64,000 bases of DNA from NCBI RefSeq assembly GCF_014698305.1, contig NZ_JACJST010000002.1, positions 62,001-126,000 of the forward strand, in the 5' to 3' direction. Shown here piece after piece: positions 51,837 to 62,160 of the stretch. Position 1 is the stretch's first letter. Every line of letters begins with the position of its first letter. A model generated the notes under the pieces. It searched no databases, was not told where the DNA came from, and worked only from the letters and a program-made list of their open reading frames with translations. The stretch is from Anabaena lutea FACHB-196 (GTDB lineage: Bacteria; Cyanobacteriota; Cyanobacteriia; Cyanobacteriales; Nostocaceae). The translations under genes and the position numbers were made by a program.

Positions 51837-53096
51837 ATGAGAGTCAAGCAGCTTAAAATGCAATCTTTTCGTGGTATTGGTGATTTGACGTTGGATTTTG
51901 ATGAAAAAGAGCCAACGGTGCTTGTTGGTATTAATGGGGTAGGTAAATCGAGTATTCTGGATTGTCTTGCTATTCTTTTATCTCGTTTTACCAGTGCTAT
52001 TCAACATTCTACATCTTCTGGAAGGTTATTTAAAGAAGAAGAAGTTCAAAATGGAAAAAATGAAACTCATAATCAGATAATTATTTCTTTCGAGTCAGAA
52101 GAAGTTACTTGGTCTTTAACAAAGGTAAAAAAAGGACGGATTAAAGATACAAGTAGTAATCTATCAGCACTAATCAAGATTAGTGAAAATATAAAAAATA
52201 AATTATCATCATCTGATGAATATAATCTACCTACTGTAGTTTATTATTCTACTAATCGTGCAGTACTGGATATTCCTTTAAAGATTCGCACAAAGCATTC
52301 ATTTGAACCTATAGATACATATGAAAATGCACTGATGGGAGAAAGAAGTGACTTTAGAATTTTCTTTGAATGGTTTAGAAAACAAGAAGATTTGGAGAAT
52401 GAATTACGGCTAGAAAATAATACTGCTTATCGAGATCGACAATTAGAAGCAGTAAGACAAGCTATATCTTCATTAATAGCAAGTTTTTCTAATTTGCGTG
52501 TGCGTCGTTCTCCAACTCTAAGAATGACTTTACAAAAGTATGGTGAAGAACTTATAGTTAATCAACTATCAGATGGTGAAAAATGCCTACTTGCAATGGT
52601 AGGAGATTTAGCCAGACGTTTAGCAATTGCTAATCCAGGTTTAGAAGATCCACTTCAAGGTTATGGTGTTGTTTTAATTGATGAAATTGAACTACATTTA
52701 CACCCAAAATGGCAAAGAGATATTATTCCCGCTTTAATAAAAACATTTCCAAATTGTCAATTTATTTTTACTACCCATTCACCTCAAGTAATTAGTGAAG
52801 TAAAACCTGAGAGAATTTATATTTTAGAAAAAACAAATTCAGGTGTTAGTATTAAACGTCCAGAAAGTTCCTTTGGAAGAGATAGTAATCGAATTTTAGA
52901 AGACTTAATGGATGTTCCAGAACGTCCACAGAAAATTAAGGACGAGCTATTAGCACTTTTTCGGTTAATTGATGCTGGAAATATAGAAGGTGCTAGACAA
53001 TTACGTCAACAATTAGCTAAAAAAATTGGTGAAAGCGAACCAGATTTTGTAAAAGCAGATGTACTTATCCGTAGAAAGGAAATTCTTAAGCGATGA
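51837..53096 (+). CDS. ptuA: Septu antiviral system ATPase PtuA
   Basis: 419 aa. The ABC-type ATPase has Walker A GINGVGKSS (31-39), a QLSDGEKCLLAMVGDLARR signature (about 237-256), and Walker B GYGVVLIDEIELHLHPKWQ, followed by FIFTTHSPQVI. The family's insert and the C-terminal helices (LFRLIDAGNIEGARQLR) also match ATPases paired with TIGR02646-type HNH proteins. In the Septu system PtuA and PtuB together protect against phages. It overlaps the ptuB start by 4 bp (ATGA). Base use is AT-rich, like a transferred module. Confidence 0.87.
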   Translation: MRVKQLKMQSFRGIGDLTLDFDEKEPTVLVGINGVGKSSILDCLAILLSRFTSAIQHSTSSGRLFKEEEVQNGKNETHNQIIISFESEEVTWSLTKVKKGRIKDTSSNLSALIKISENIKNKLSSSDEYNLPTVVYYSTNRAVLDIPLKIRTKHSFEPIDTYENALMGERSDFRIFFEWFRKQEDLENELRLENNTAYRDRQLEAVRQAISSLIASFSNLRVRRSPTLRMTLQKYGEELIVNQLSDGEKCLLAMVGDLARRLAIANPGLEDPLQGYGVVLIDEIELHLHPKWQRDIIPALIKTFPNCQFIFTTHSPQVISEVKPERIYILEKTNSGVSIKRPESSFGRDSNRILEDLMDVPERPQKIKDELLALFRLIDAGNIEGARQLRQQLAKKIGESEPDFVKADVLIRRKEILKR

Positions 53097-53752
53097 AATA
53101 TATTGAAAAGGGTAAGGAACCAGAAATATTCACCATTTGGAAGGCTCAAAAAAATGATGATTGGGAACCTTACTGGAATACTAAATATACTAATTTTCAA
53201 GCACCAGAAAAACCTGTAGTTCATGATGCTCTACTAAAAGAACAAGGTTATATATGTTGTTATTGTGGAATACGTATTTTTAAAGAAACTAGTCATATAG
53301 AACACCTACAATCGCGTAGTAAGTATCCAGATTTGGCACTAGAATATACAAACTTCATGGCTTCATGTCAAGGAGAAGATGAGGATGAACCTACTGTTCC
53401 CGTGCATTGTGGACATCAAAAAAAGGAGTGGTATGACGAAAATCTAATGGTTTCACCATTAGAACCAAATTGTGCAGATTTTTTTAAATATCCTGCTTCT
53501 GGTGAAATTCTTCCAACAGATGATTTAGATAAAAAAGATGCTGCTGAAACAACAATAAAAAATCTTGCACTTGATATTGACAAGCTACGAAATTTGCGTA
53601 AGGCTGCAATTGAGGCAGCATTATTCGATTTAGAAAATTTAAGCGAGGAAGAAGTACAGCGATTAGCTTTGGGTTATGAATTACCTGATTCAACTGGAAA
53701 ATATACGCCATTTTGTTCTGCAATTATCTATATCCTTAAGAGTTATTTTTAA
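53093..53752 (+). CDS. ptuB: Septu antiviral system HNH nuclease PtuB
   Basis: 219 aa. It begins MKYIEKGKEPEIFTIWKAQ, the family start, with CCYCG (Cys 55 and Cys 58) and SHIEHLQSRSKYPDLALEYTN (the HIEH motif at 68-71 with catalytic His). The second zinc half is CQGEDEDEPTVPVHCGHQKK and LEPNCADFFKYPASGEI. Together these are the retron/Septu-type HNH endonuclease TIGR02646 pattern. It directly follows ptuA with a 4-bp overlap. No reverse transcriptase (retron) gene lies nearby. Confidence 0.9.
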   Translation: MKYIEKGKEPEIFTIWKAQKNDDWEPYWNTKYTNFQAPEKPVVHDALLKEQGYICCYCGIRIFKETSHIEHLQSRSKYPDLALEYTNFMASCQGEDEDEPTVPVHCGHQKKEWYDENLMVSPLEPNCADFFKYPASGEILPTDDLDKKDAAETTIKNLALDIDKLRNLRKAAIEAALFDLENLSEEEVQRLALGYELPDSTGKYTPFCSAIIYILKSYF

Positions 53753-53814
53753 TCTAGTCTAGTATAGTGTGCTTGTCGTGTTATATAAAATCTTATAATT
53801 TCCAGGAAAATCTC

Positions 53815-54102
53815 ATGATTCTTGAAGCTGTGATGCTAAATGTTAAACCGGGAATGGAGTCTGATTTTGAATCTACTTTTAAAAAGGCTGCTGCTATTAT
53901 TTCATCAATGCATGGATATTTATCCCATGAAATTCATAAGTGTATAGAAGTCAAAGGCAAATATTTATTACTTGTTAAATGGCAAACTTTAGAAGATCAT
54001 ACTGTGGGATTTAGGGGTTCTGCTGAGTATCAAGAGTGGAAGAAGCTTCTTCACAATTTTTATGAACCATTTCCTACTGTTGAACATTTTGAAGAAATTT
54101 AG
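53815..54102 (+). CDS. Antibiotic biosynthesis monooxygenase (ABM) domain protein
   Basis: 95 aa from the ATG at 53815 (AGGAAAA is 5-10 bases upstream); an in-frame start at 53767 would add 16 unrelated residues. It has MILEAVMLNVKPGMESDFES, SSMHGYLSHEIHKC and YLLLVKWQTLEDHTVGFRGS, all typical of the dimeric alpha-beta ABM fold. Members oxidise aromatic compounds or degrade haem, or have no known activity. Monocistronic; it lies 62 bp after ptuB. Confidence 0.87.
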   Translation: MILEAVMLNVKPGMESDFESTFKKAAAIISSMHGYLSHEIHKCIEVKGKYLLLVKWQTLEDHTVGFRGSAEYQEWKKLLHNFYEPFPTVEHFEEI

Positions 54103-54329
54103 AGTCAATATAATGATCGATTTTATGATAATATCCTGTTTATAAAAAATATCTATCTGTTGAAATTGAATATTTTTAAATCCAAAAATTTATCAAAAAA
54201 GGAGATCAAAAACAAAGATATCAGTAATTATTCTATAATTCAGATCAAGAAGCGTGAACAATATTTCTCTATTTCCGTCTTTGTTTGAAATAAACCTACA
54301 AGCAAAATTCAGGGTTTGCAATTAAGATA

Positions 54330-55919
54330 ATGAATGTTTTACTTATATATCCTCTGTTTCCAAAAAGTTTTTGGTCTTTTGAAAAAACACTGGCTCTGCT
54401 AGACCGTAAGGCGATGTTACCACCTTTGGGTTTGGTGACAGTAGCTGCAATTTTACCCCAAGAATGGAATTTTAAGCTCGTAGACCGGAATATTCGCCAA
54501 ATTACGGAAGCAGAATGGGCTTGGGCTGATTTGGTGATTTTGTCAGCAATGATTGTCCAAAAAGAGGATTTACTCGCACAGATTCAGGAAGCGAAGCGTC
54601 GTGGTAAGCGTGTGGCGGTGGGTGGCCCTTATCCGACAGCGTTACCCAACGAAGTCACAGATGTGGGTGCAGATTATTTGATCTTGGACGAGGGAGAAAT
54701 TACCTTACCATTATTTATAGATGCAATTTCCCGTGGTGAATCTTCAGGGATGTTTCGTTCTGGTGGTGAAAAACCAGATGTAACCCATACTCCTATTCCT
54801 CGTTTTGACTTGCTGGAATTTGATGCTTATGCGGAAATGTCGGTGCAGTTTTCCCGTGGCTGTCCCTTCCAGTGCGAATTCTGCGATATTATCGTTCTCT
54901 ATGGGCGTAAACCTCGCACCAAGACACCAGCGCAACTCCTCGCAGAACTTGATTATCTCTACGAATTAGGTTGGCGACGCAGTATTTTTATGGTAGATGA
55001 TAACTTCATTGGTAATAAACGCAACGTCAAATTATTCTTGAAAGAACTAGAACCTTGGATGGTTGCACATCAGTATCCTTTCTCTTTTGCGACTGAGGCT
55101 TCCGTTGATTTAGCCCAAGATCAAGAATTGATGGATGCAATGGTAAGGTGTAATTTCGGTTCTGTTTTCTTAGGTATTGAAACCCCCGACGAAGAAAGCC
55201 TCGCTTTTACTCAAAAATTCCAAAATACAAGAGATTCCCTCAGCGAAGCGGTACATAAAATTACGCGTTCCGGGTTGCGAGTTATGGCAGGTTTTATCAT
55301 TGGCTTTGATGGCGAAAAAACAGGCGCTGGGGCGAGAATTGTGAAGTTTGTGGAACAGACATCAATTCCCACCGCTTTGTTTAGTATGCTCCAAGCCCTT
55401 CCTGATACAGCATTGTGGCATAGATTAGCAAAGGAGAACCGACTCCGCAGTAAATCGGCGAATATCAATCAAACTACATTGATGAATTTTGTCCCCACCC
55501 GGCCTTTAGAAGAAATTGCTAGTGAATATGTAGAAGCGTTTTGGGAATTATACGAACCATCACGGTTTTTAGATCGTGCTTATCGTCACTACCGCATTTT
55601 GGGCGAAGCAACCTATCCGAAAAAGGGCAAAGGTGCTAAAAAACAAGTGAATTGGAAGGTATTACGGGCGTTTTTGACTATTTGCTGGCGACAAGGTTTA
55701 TTACGTAATACCCGTTGGCAATTTTGGCGTAATTTGTGGAATATGTACAAGCATAATCCAGGTGGTATCAGTAGTTATTTAGCTGTTTGCGCTCAAATTG
55801 AGCATTTCTTGGAATATCGTCAGATTGTGCGTGATGAAATTGAGGCTCAAGTGGCTGAGTTTCTGAAAGCAGAAGCGCAGGTAAAACTGGAAGAGGAAAA
55901 AACGCAAGTTTTAGTTTAA
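54330..55919 (+). CDS. B12-binding-type radical SAM enzyme (HpnP/DUF4070 group)
   Basis: 529 aa. An N-terminal B12-binding-like Rossmann domain (MNVLLIYPLFPKSFWSFEKT, AVGGPYPTALPNEV, about 1-150) is followed by a radical SAM core with SRGCPFQCEFCD (CxxxCxxC, about 180) and GWRRSIFMVDDNFIGNK. The C-terminal DUF4070-like part has LMNFVPTRPLEEIASEY. HpnP, which methylates hopanoids at C-2, belongs to this group, but so do other methyltransferases; no hopanoid genes are adjacent. Choose between these by tree building. Confidence 0.85.
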   Translation: MNVLLIYPLFPKSFWSFEKTLALLDRKAMLPPLGLVTVAAILPQEWNFKLVDRNIRQITEAEWAWADLVILSAMIVQKEDLLAQIQEAKRRGKRVAVGGPYPTALPNEVTDVGADYLILDEGEITLPLFIDAISRGESSGMFRSGGEKPDVTHTPIPRFDLLEFDAYAEMSVQFSRGCPFQCEFCDIIVLYGRKPRTKTPAQLLAELDYLYELGWRRSIFMVDDNFIGNKRNVKLFLKELEPWMVAHQYPFSFATEASVDLAQDQELMDAMVRCNFGSVFLGIETPDEESLAFTQKFQNTRDSLSEAVHKITRSGLRVMAGFIIGFDGEKTGAGARIVKFVEQTSIPTALFSMLQALPDTALWHRLAKENRLRSKSANINQTTLMNFVPTRPLEEIASEYVEAFWELYEPSRFLDRAYRHYRILGEATYPKKGKGAKKQVNWKVLRAFLTICWRQGLLRNTRWQFWRNLWNMYKHNPGGISSYLAVCAQIEHFLEYRQIVRDEIEAQVAEFLKAEAQVKLEEEKTQVLV

Positions 55920-56027
55920 CAAACCACAGAGGACACAGAGAGAAGAAAAATACTTAATCGAACTGTATTAGCTAACAATCTTGATTCCTCTCTGCGTCTC
56001 TGCGTCTCTGCGTGAGATAAAAAATTT
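55920..56027. repeat. Repeat-rich spacer between radical SAM gene and pcrA
   Basis: 108 bp. 'ctctgcgtctctgcgtctctgcgtgag' occurs at 55989-56016, another copy of the common intergenic repeat; both flanking genes converge here. Confidence 0.7.
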
Positions 56028-58358
56028 CTACTCCACTCTTTGCAATTGTGCTACTCTGGGGTCAATAATTTTCTGTCCTAAACTAGCGAATTTAATCGCC
56101 ACAGATATCTTATTTCCTGCTCCAAAAACGTGGGTTATTTCCCCAATTCCAAAGGATTTATGTAATACTCTTTCTCCTACTTGCCAATTTCCTGTAGCAT
56201 TTTGGGTACTAGTTTTTGCAGGTGTAGTTTTAGTAAAAGATCGGCTAACTTGGTTTTGAGTAGTTAATAATTCTGCTGGTAATTCGTCGAGAAATTGCGA
56301 TCGCATTGCGGGTTCTCTGGAACCATACAAACGTCGTTCTCTCGCGTGGGATAAAAACAAACGTTCTTGAGCGCGAGTAATACCCACATAACACAGACGG
56401 CGTTCTTCTTCCAATAATGACGGATCTTGTAGAGAACGATAACCAGGGAATAACCCTTGTTCTAAACCTACTAAAAATACTACCGGAAATTCTAACCCTT
56501 TGGAAGCGTGTAATGTCATTAAGGAAACTACTGTTTTTCCTTCCTTTAAATTATCTAAATCAGAACTCAGGGCTGCACTTTGCAAAAATGCTTGTAAGGA
56601 AATATCTTCACCTTCATTTTCTTCTTGAAATTGCAGTGCAGCATTGTAAAGTTCCTGAACGTTTTTGACTCTATCACTAGCTTCATCTGTACCTTGATTT
56701 AGCAAGTCTTGGACATAACCAGAATCTTCTAATACTCCTTGGACAATCTCAGTAACCGGAACTTGGGAAATTTGTTCTTGCCATTTTTGAATCAATTTAC
56801 CAAAGCTATTTACAGATTTTGCAGAACGTCCTGCTAAGGTATTTACTGATGTTTCATCACTTAATATTTCCCACAAAGTTGTCCCTAATTGCTGGGAAGC
56901 ATTCATCAAAGCATCAATAGTAGCTTTACCAATGCCCCGACGAGGGGTATTAATAACTCTTAATAAACTAACTGTATCGGCTGGATTATTAATTGCTCTT
57001 AAATAAGCGACAACATCTTTGATTTCTTTGCGGTCATAAAACTTCATTCCTCCTACTACTGTATAAGGAATTTGATATTTAACTAACAAGTCTTCAAAAG
57101 GTCTAGATTGAGCGTTAGTGCGATAAAGTATGGCAAAACTACCCCAACTTAATTCAGGATTTTGATGTTCTAATGTACGGATTTGATTAATAACAAATGC
57201 AGCCTCTGCCATTTCTTCATCGGCTTTATGGAAATATATTTTTTCACCTGTATCTCTTGTGGCTTTAAGAATTTTATCAATACGTTGGGTATTGTTTTCA
57301 ATCAGTTCATTAGCAGCTTGGAGAATATTTTCACAAGAACGATAGTTTTCTTCTAATTTCACCATTGAGCGGGTGTCGTCATCTGCTAAACCATCCCCAA
57401 AGTTTTCTTGAAACTCTAACAAAATAGTGAAATCTGCCATTCTAAAACTGTAAATTGACTGGTCAGCATCACCGACAACAAACACTGAGCGATTTTGCCA
57501 ATTCCATTCATGTTTACGCTCTTCACCGTTTGTTACCAAAAGCTGAATTAAATCGTATTGAGTGCGGTTTGTATCTTGATATTCATCGACAAGAATATGG
57601 CAGAATTTACGATGCCAATAACCTAACACTTGCTCATTTTGTTGAAATAGTCTAGTAGGAACAAGAATTAAATCATCAAAATCAAGAGCGTTATTTTGGG
57701 ATAATTTATCTTGATAACGATTGTAAACGTCAGCAATTACTCGTCCGCGATAGTTGGGTTGTTCACGCTCAAATTCTTGGGGTGAAAAACCTTGGTTTTT
57801 AGCGTTACTGATCGCGTAACGGACTGATTTAGGTTCAAATTTTTTACTATCGAGATTTAAATCTTTAGTGACTATTTCTTTGATTAAGCTTTGAACATCA
57901 GATTCATCAAAGATAGAAAAGTTTTTATTCCAACGTCGTCCTTTTTCGTCTTGGTATTTTTCGATATCAAAGCGAAGAATCCGAGAAAATAAACTGTGGA
58001 AAGTGCCACACCACATATCTTTGATATAGGTGCGGTAAACCTTTGATTTTAACTGGGTTTGTTCGTATTCTGGTAATAAATCCAACTTTTTACCGTATTG
58101 GTTAATTGCTAATTGTTCCGCAAATAGCCTTTGAATTCTATCCTTCATTTCCCGTGCGGCTTTGTTGGTGAAAGTCACAGCCAGGATATTTTCAGGATTT
58201 ACACGGTGTTTGATAATCAAATTCGCAATCCGATAAGTCAGCGCACGGGTTTTACCGGAACCAGCACCAGCTACCACTAATAATGGTCCGCAGTAGTGTT
58301 CGACGGCTTGACGTTGGCTGGGGTTGAGGTGACTGAGGAAATCAATACTTGTCGTCAT
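56028..58358 (-). CDS. pcrA: ATP-dependent DNA helicase PcrA/UvrD
   Basis: 776 aa from the ATG at 58358, chosen because MTTSIDFLSHLNPSQRQAVEHY is where the family begins; a longer frame (to 58442) adds 28 unrelated residues. Motifs: Walker A VVAGAGSGKT, motif II LVDEYQDTN, motif III VFVVGDADQSIYSFR, motif IV LEENYRSCENI, motif V LMTLHASKGLEFPVVFL and motif VI YVGITRAQERLFL. The C-terminal Tudor-like tail (GERVLHKSFGIGEITHVFG, ISVAIKFASLGQKIID) binds RNA polymerase in PcrA. It unwinds DNA 3' to 5' in repair and removes stalled complexes. Confidence 0.95.
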   Translation of the reverse strand: MTTSIDFLSHLNPSQRQAVEHYCGPLLVVAGAGSGKTRALTYRIANLIIKHRVNPENILAVTFTNKAAREMKDRIQRLFAEQLAINQYGKKLDLLPEYEQTQLKSKVYRTYIKDMWCGTFHSLFSRILRFDIEKYQDEKGRRWNKNFSIFDESDVQSLIKEIVTKDLNLDSKKFEPKSVRYAISNAKNQGFSPQEFEREQPNYRGRVIADVYNRYQDKLSQNNALDFDDLILVPTRLFQQNEQVLGYWHRKFCHILVDEYQDTNRTQYDLIQLLVTNGEERKHEWNWQNRSVFVVGDADQSIYSFRMADFTILLEFQENFGDGLADDDTRSMVKLEENYRSCENILQAANELIENNTQRIDKILKATRDTGEKIYFHKADEEMAEAAFVINQIRTLEHQNPELSWGSFAILYRTNAQSRPFEDLLVKYQIPYTVVGGMKFYDRKEIKDVVAYLRAINNPADTVSLLRVINTPRRGIGKATIDALMNASQQLGTTLWEILSDETSVNTLAGRSAKSVNSFGKLIQKWQEQISQVPVTEIVQGVLEDSGYVQDLLNQGTDEASDRVKNVQELYNAALQFQEENEGEDISLQAFLQSAALSSDLDNLKEGKTVVSLMTLHASKGLEFPVVFLVGLEQGLFPGYRSLQDPSLLEEERRLCYVGITRAQERLFLSHARERRLYGSREPAMRSQFLDELPAELLTTQNQVSRSFTKTTPAKTSTQNATGNWQVGERVLHKSFGIGEITHVFGAGNKISVAIKFASLGQKIIDPRVAQLQRVE

Positions 58359-58940
58359 AGAGATGAAAGCGCGATCTTTGAGACTTACACCCCAAAGTAT
58401 ATTGGCTGAAGGGGTAACATCAATTTTAAAACATCCTTTCAATACTTTTTCCTATGAAAAATTGGTCAATAAAGTATGCTTAGTTGTTTTTTAGACTAAA
58501 TTGAGCAAGATGAAGACATCACAGCTGTTCTCAAAAAGTCCATGTCTGCAAATTTCTGTAGTCTGTTGAAAGACTGTAGCTAAAGAAGTCCTGTAAAAAT
58601 CAAGGAAAACTTTTGGCGAGTTACGGTATATCTGGTATAGCAGGTGACAGAGAACAGGTGACAGGTGACAGTTTGAAAAGTCTTTTGGTGTCTAGGTTTT
58701 ATAATCAGTTGGTGTCCTAACCGCCCTGTCTGTTGCTATATTATCCTAACTTAATTATAGGTATTAGTGCTAGTTGCGGACTGGCTGTTTTTACCAAGAG
58801 TTCTGGTTTATTAAATGAAAATCAAAGTCGAGTAAGTAGAAAGGCACAAAAAAACGTACTCAGAAGTAGCAGGTTTTCATGATCAATATCAGGAGACTCA
58901 ACAACAAATTCGTGTAGCAGAATAAAAGTTACCTTATTCT
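58359..58940. other. Intergenic region with possible decayed coding sequence
   Basis: 582 bp. Tandem 'gtgacagagaacaggtgacaggtgacag' units lie at about 58645-58672. From about 58744 to 58858 one frame reads NLIIGISASCGLAVFTKSSG and on through SRVSRKAQKNVL, with a continuation in another frame (HDQYQETQQQIRVAE) after a shift. This has the look of a broken small secreted or membrane protein, but no family was recognised. Confidence 0.35.
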
Positions 58941-60062
58941 TCAAATTGGTTTTCCAGAACGCCAACGTCTAATTAGAATCAGTATTCTAGAAAAGAAAAG
59001 TTTCAAAAAAGCGATTCGACTGCGCCAATCACTGTATTTCCCCAATAAATACCACATACCTGATGGAGAAAGCCATAAACCCTGACAATTTTCTAAATGT
59101 CTAGCCAACTCAACTCCATCAAGAGGATCTGCTAAAGCATCAATCAGTTCCAAGCTAGAAGGTAATGTGTTCGGACAGGTAGATGAATTACTATGGGCGT
59201 TTGCCCAACTTGGTTCTCCACCTTGGTTGTATGTTTTAGCTTCAGGATGTCCAAATCCTATATTATGTACTAAAGATACCATGGGTGTTATGTGTATGTA
59301 TCCCTGATGTAGCGCCGCTACAGTGAGAGTAATAACCCAATCTTGTTTGTTTTCTGTTTCTATAAAAAATTGATTAATAATTGTATATTTTGTTTGTATG
59401 GTTGCAGGAATTTGATAGAAATGACCAAAAGGATTATAACCTTGGGGATGATGAGCAAGATTTAAGTTTTGCCAACGATCTGCCCAAATTCCTAAACCAT
59501 AAGCAAATACACGTTTTGATACCATAAAATCATCTGATATCAGTTCACGTATTTGACTCGGAAAATTGGCATAAGCTGTGATTGAAAATACTTGAGGACA
59601 GTGACGATAAGCTTCTAATAGCCGACACATCCGATCGTAAAAATAAGGATTGGGAAGAGTATCATCTTCTAAGTAAATGACAGCAGGATAATGGGATAAA
59701 GCCTCTGTAATTGCATAGATAGCGTGGGCATCACAACCTAAGTTATCTTGCTGGTTAATAATTTTAACAGGAATAGTCTGAGAAAATTCTGTTAATAAAC
59801 TAATGCACTCTGCAATGAGAGGCTGATCTTTAGCATTACGTGGTCCATCAATGAAAGCCAAAATCTGTGATGGACGCAAAGTTTGTTGAGCTATAGCCGG
59901 AAGAAATTGTTGGAGAAGATCTGGACGAGTAAAGGCGAGGAGAACAATTGGTGGTAATTCCTGAGGGAGTGATATTTCTTCTAATAAAACAGGTAGTTTT
60001 TGGTCTTGGTTGATGCTAGAAATTACCTTTTTATTTTGATTATTAATTTCATTTATATTCAT
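58941..60062 (-). CDS. HlpA-like glycosyltransferase
   Basis: 373 aa. The core resembles the GT-A proteins annotated as hemolytic protein HlpA-like: PPIVLLAFTRPDLLQQFLPA, QQTLRPSQILAFIDGPRNAKDQPLIAE, DNLGCDAHAIYAITEALSHY and YPAVIYLEDDTLPNPYF with an acidic EDD site. The rest has GYNPFGHFY and SLVHNIGFGHPEAKTY, which recur in cyanobacterial homologues. It likely makes cell-surface sugars. It is a stand-alone minus-strand gene. Confidence 0.75.
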   Translation of the reverse strand: MNINEINNQNKKVISSINQDQKLPVLLEEISLPQELPPIVLLAFTRPDLLQQFLPAIAQQTLRPSQILAFIDGPRNAKDQPLIAECISLLTEFSQTIPVKIINQQDNLGCDAHAIYAITEALSHYPAVIYLEDDTLPNPYFYDRMCRLLEAYRHCPQVFSITAYANFPSQIRELISDDFMVSKRVFAYGLGIWADRWQNLNLAHHPQGYNPFGHFYQIPATIQTKYTIINQFFIETENKQDWVITLTVAALHQGYIHITPMVSLVHNIGFGHPEAKTYNQGGEPSWANAHSNSSTCPNTLPSSLELIDALADPLDGVELARHLENCQGLWLSPSGMWYLLGKYSDWRSRIAFLKLFFSRILILIRRWRSGKPI

Positions 60063-60369
60063 AATTTTAAGAATGTTATTTTAGACTACTAAAATTTGCA
60101 TAGATAAGTCCTGGAGATACTAACAATAATTCAGATTTCTTAGAAGTGATTTGTGATAACTGTATGTAGCAAATTTATCATAAAATCAATTTTTTGTCTA
60201 GATATTGCAAAGCTAAGAAAAACTAAGTATTGCTAAATGCAGGTATAAAATATTTTTTCTATAGTTATTAAAATTCTTCCCTTGGCTGCGATCGCATCTT
60301 GAAACCCCCAAACCATTTTGGTGTCATAGCCTCCACTAATTTTTCCCTACACCCTTCTTGTTGTCCTGC
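60063..60369. other. Spacer before the HAMP histidine kinase (3' side)
   Basis: 307 bp. Contains the glycosyltransferase promoter in its first part and the 3' region of the kinase. No gene, hairpin or known site was recognised. Confidence 0.4.
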
Positions 60370-62160
60370 TTATTCCTGTACTGTCAACGGTAGACGAATA
60401 GTAAAAGTAGAACCAACACCAAGCTGACTCTTGACAATAATTTCACCTCCCATCATCTGGCAAAAATGACGGCTAATTGCTAATCCCAAGCCAGTACCAC
60501 CGTATTTTTTCGTAGTTGAGGTATCCCCTTGTATAAAGGGTTGAAACAAATGCTGCTCTTGACCAGGTGACAGTCCAATACCTGTATCAGTCACAGTAAA
60601 ACTAATCACACCTAAAGCGGTTTCTTTCAGCAGGTTTGTTTTCTCATTCTTAACAGTCAGCGTCACTTTACCGTTGGTGGTAAACTTGGCAGCATTACTG
60701 AGTAAATTTAATAACACCTGCCGCATCCTTGTTTGATCAGCGTACATCATCCCTAGTGGTTCATCGCAATCTATGACTAAGGTGTTACCATTTTTTTCGA
60801 TAGCTGGTTTAACTGTGTGAACAACGTTGTTAATCAAAGTTATGATTTCAAAGGTCTCTGGGTAGAGAGTCATTTTCCCCGCTTCAATTTTCGACAAGTC
60901 GAGGATATCGTTAATTAGTTCTAGTAAATGTCTCCCAGCCGAATTAATAGTTTCTAAATCAGCGATAAAGTCCGCAGATACACCAATATCACCAGCGTCA
61001 TCTTGTAACAATTGACTTAAACCAATGACTGCATTTAGGGGTGTGCGTAACTCATGGCTGACATTGGCCAGAAATTGGCTTTTGGCTTTACTGGCAGCTT
61101 CCGCTAATTCTTTTGCTTGTTGTAGTTGTTTAGTTCGCTCAGATACTCTCTCAATTAAGCGATTTAGAGATTTAGCAAGTAAGCCAATTTCATCATCAGT
61201 GGTGATAGGAGCGCGTAAATCAAAATTAGATTTTCTGGCCACCTGTTCAGCTACTTGAGTTACTGTGATTACAGGTTCTGCGATCGCTCGACTAGTACGC
61301 CATGCCACAACAGCAGCTATAGCCACTGATACGAGCATACTGACGATGACAATTAATCTCTCCACAAATCTAGCTTGCTCTACATCTCTCTGTCGCTCCT
61401 GCGCTTGCATTTGAGCAGTGCGGAGAATATTAGTCAATTTTTCTGACAAATTCTCTAGCTGCATGGCCGTTTCACCACGCATAATTGTCAGTAACTGCTC
61501 TCTGGCTGAGGTAATTTGTTGGGGCTTTACCTCTTGAGCCTCAAGTTGCTGCAAAACAACATCAATTTGATTAATATAGGATTTTAAGTTAATTGAGTAA
61601 TCCTGCAATAAATTCTCTAAAGTTGCACTAGTTGCGGCTAATGTCTGAGGCTTACTATTTATATAGCCAGCAATATTTTGCTCTAATTTCTGAGCTTGAG
61701 AAACAGAATAGAGAAATGCTGCCTTTTTCTTACGTAGTTTTGGTGTATCTTCTAAAACAGCTACTAAGTTAGAGCTATGCAATTGCGCCCCAACTACCGC
61801 ATTTTTATAATTATTTAGTAATTGTCCTTGCTCGTTGGCTTGATTAAATTGTCTGACTTCTCTTCCCCGGTAATAGTTGGCCAGTACCAATCCAGTCAGG
61901 GAGCCAAAAAAGCCAATGCCAATAGCCACAAAGTATCCATAGCCAATTTTTTGATGGATGCGCCAAGAACTGGCTTTGAGTTTCCCACGGGAGGGAAATT
62001 CTATAGTCGGTAATTCATCTGTTATTGGCTCTTCAGTTGACACTTTTTTGCTTTGTAAACTTTTGTCAACAAGGGTGGGCTTTTGATTTGGCATCCTGGC
62101 AATCTCTTTACTAACATCTTCTTGCACAATTCTCAATAAATTACAGTGAACATTACTCAC
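60370..62160 (-). CDS. Membrane sensor histidine kinase with HAMP domain
   Basis: 596 aa (a start at 62094, [11 protein letters not shown], is also possible). Two membrane helices (about 68-97 and 265-288, [20 protein letters not shown]) flank a periplasmic helical domain of about 165 residues. A HAMP domain (ISRAIAEP-like, then [19 protein letters not shown]), a coiled coil, HisKA ([18 protein letters not shown]) and HATPase ([40 protein letters not shown]) follow. It probably senses a periplasmic signal; the partner regulator is not nearby. The minus-strand gene stands alone. Confidence 0.9.
   Translation of the reverse strand: MSNVHCNLLRIVQEDVSKEIARMPNQKPTLVDKSLQSKKVSTEEPITDELPTIEFPSRGKLKASSWRIHQKIGYGYFVAIGIGFFGSLTGLVLANYYRGREVRQFNQANEQGQLLNNYKNAVVGAQLHSSNLVAVLEDTPKLRKKKAAFLYSVSQAQKLEQNIAGYINSKPQTLAATSATLENLLQDYSINLKSYINQIDVVLQQLEAQEVKPQQITSAREQLLTIMRGETAMQLENLSEKLTNILRTAQMQAQERQRDVEQARFVERLIVIVSMLVSVAIAAVVAWRTSRAIAEPVITVTQVAEQVARKSNFDLRAPITTDDEIGLLAKSLNRLIERVSERTKQLQQAKELAEAASKAKSQFLANVSHELRTPLNAVIGLSQLLQDDAGDIGVSADFIADLETINSAGRHLLELINDILDLSKIEAGKMTLYPETFEIITLINNVVHTVKPAIEKNGNTLVIDCDEPLGMMYADQTRMRQVLLNLLSNAAKFTTNGKVTLTVKNEKTNLLKETALGVISFTVTDTGIGLSPGQEQHLFQPFIQGDTSTTKKYGGTGLGLAISRHFCQMMGGEIIVKSQLGVGSTFTIRLPLTVQE

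Noticed and set aside
51837-53752. Retron with HNH effector
   Set aside because: The HNH protein belongs to the retron-associated type, but no reverse transcriptase or ncRNA gene was seen on either side.
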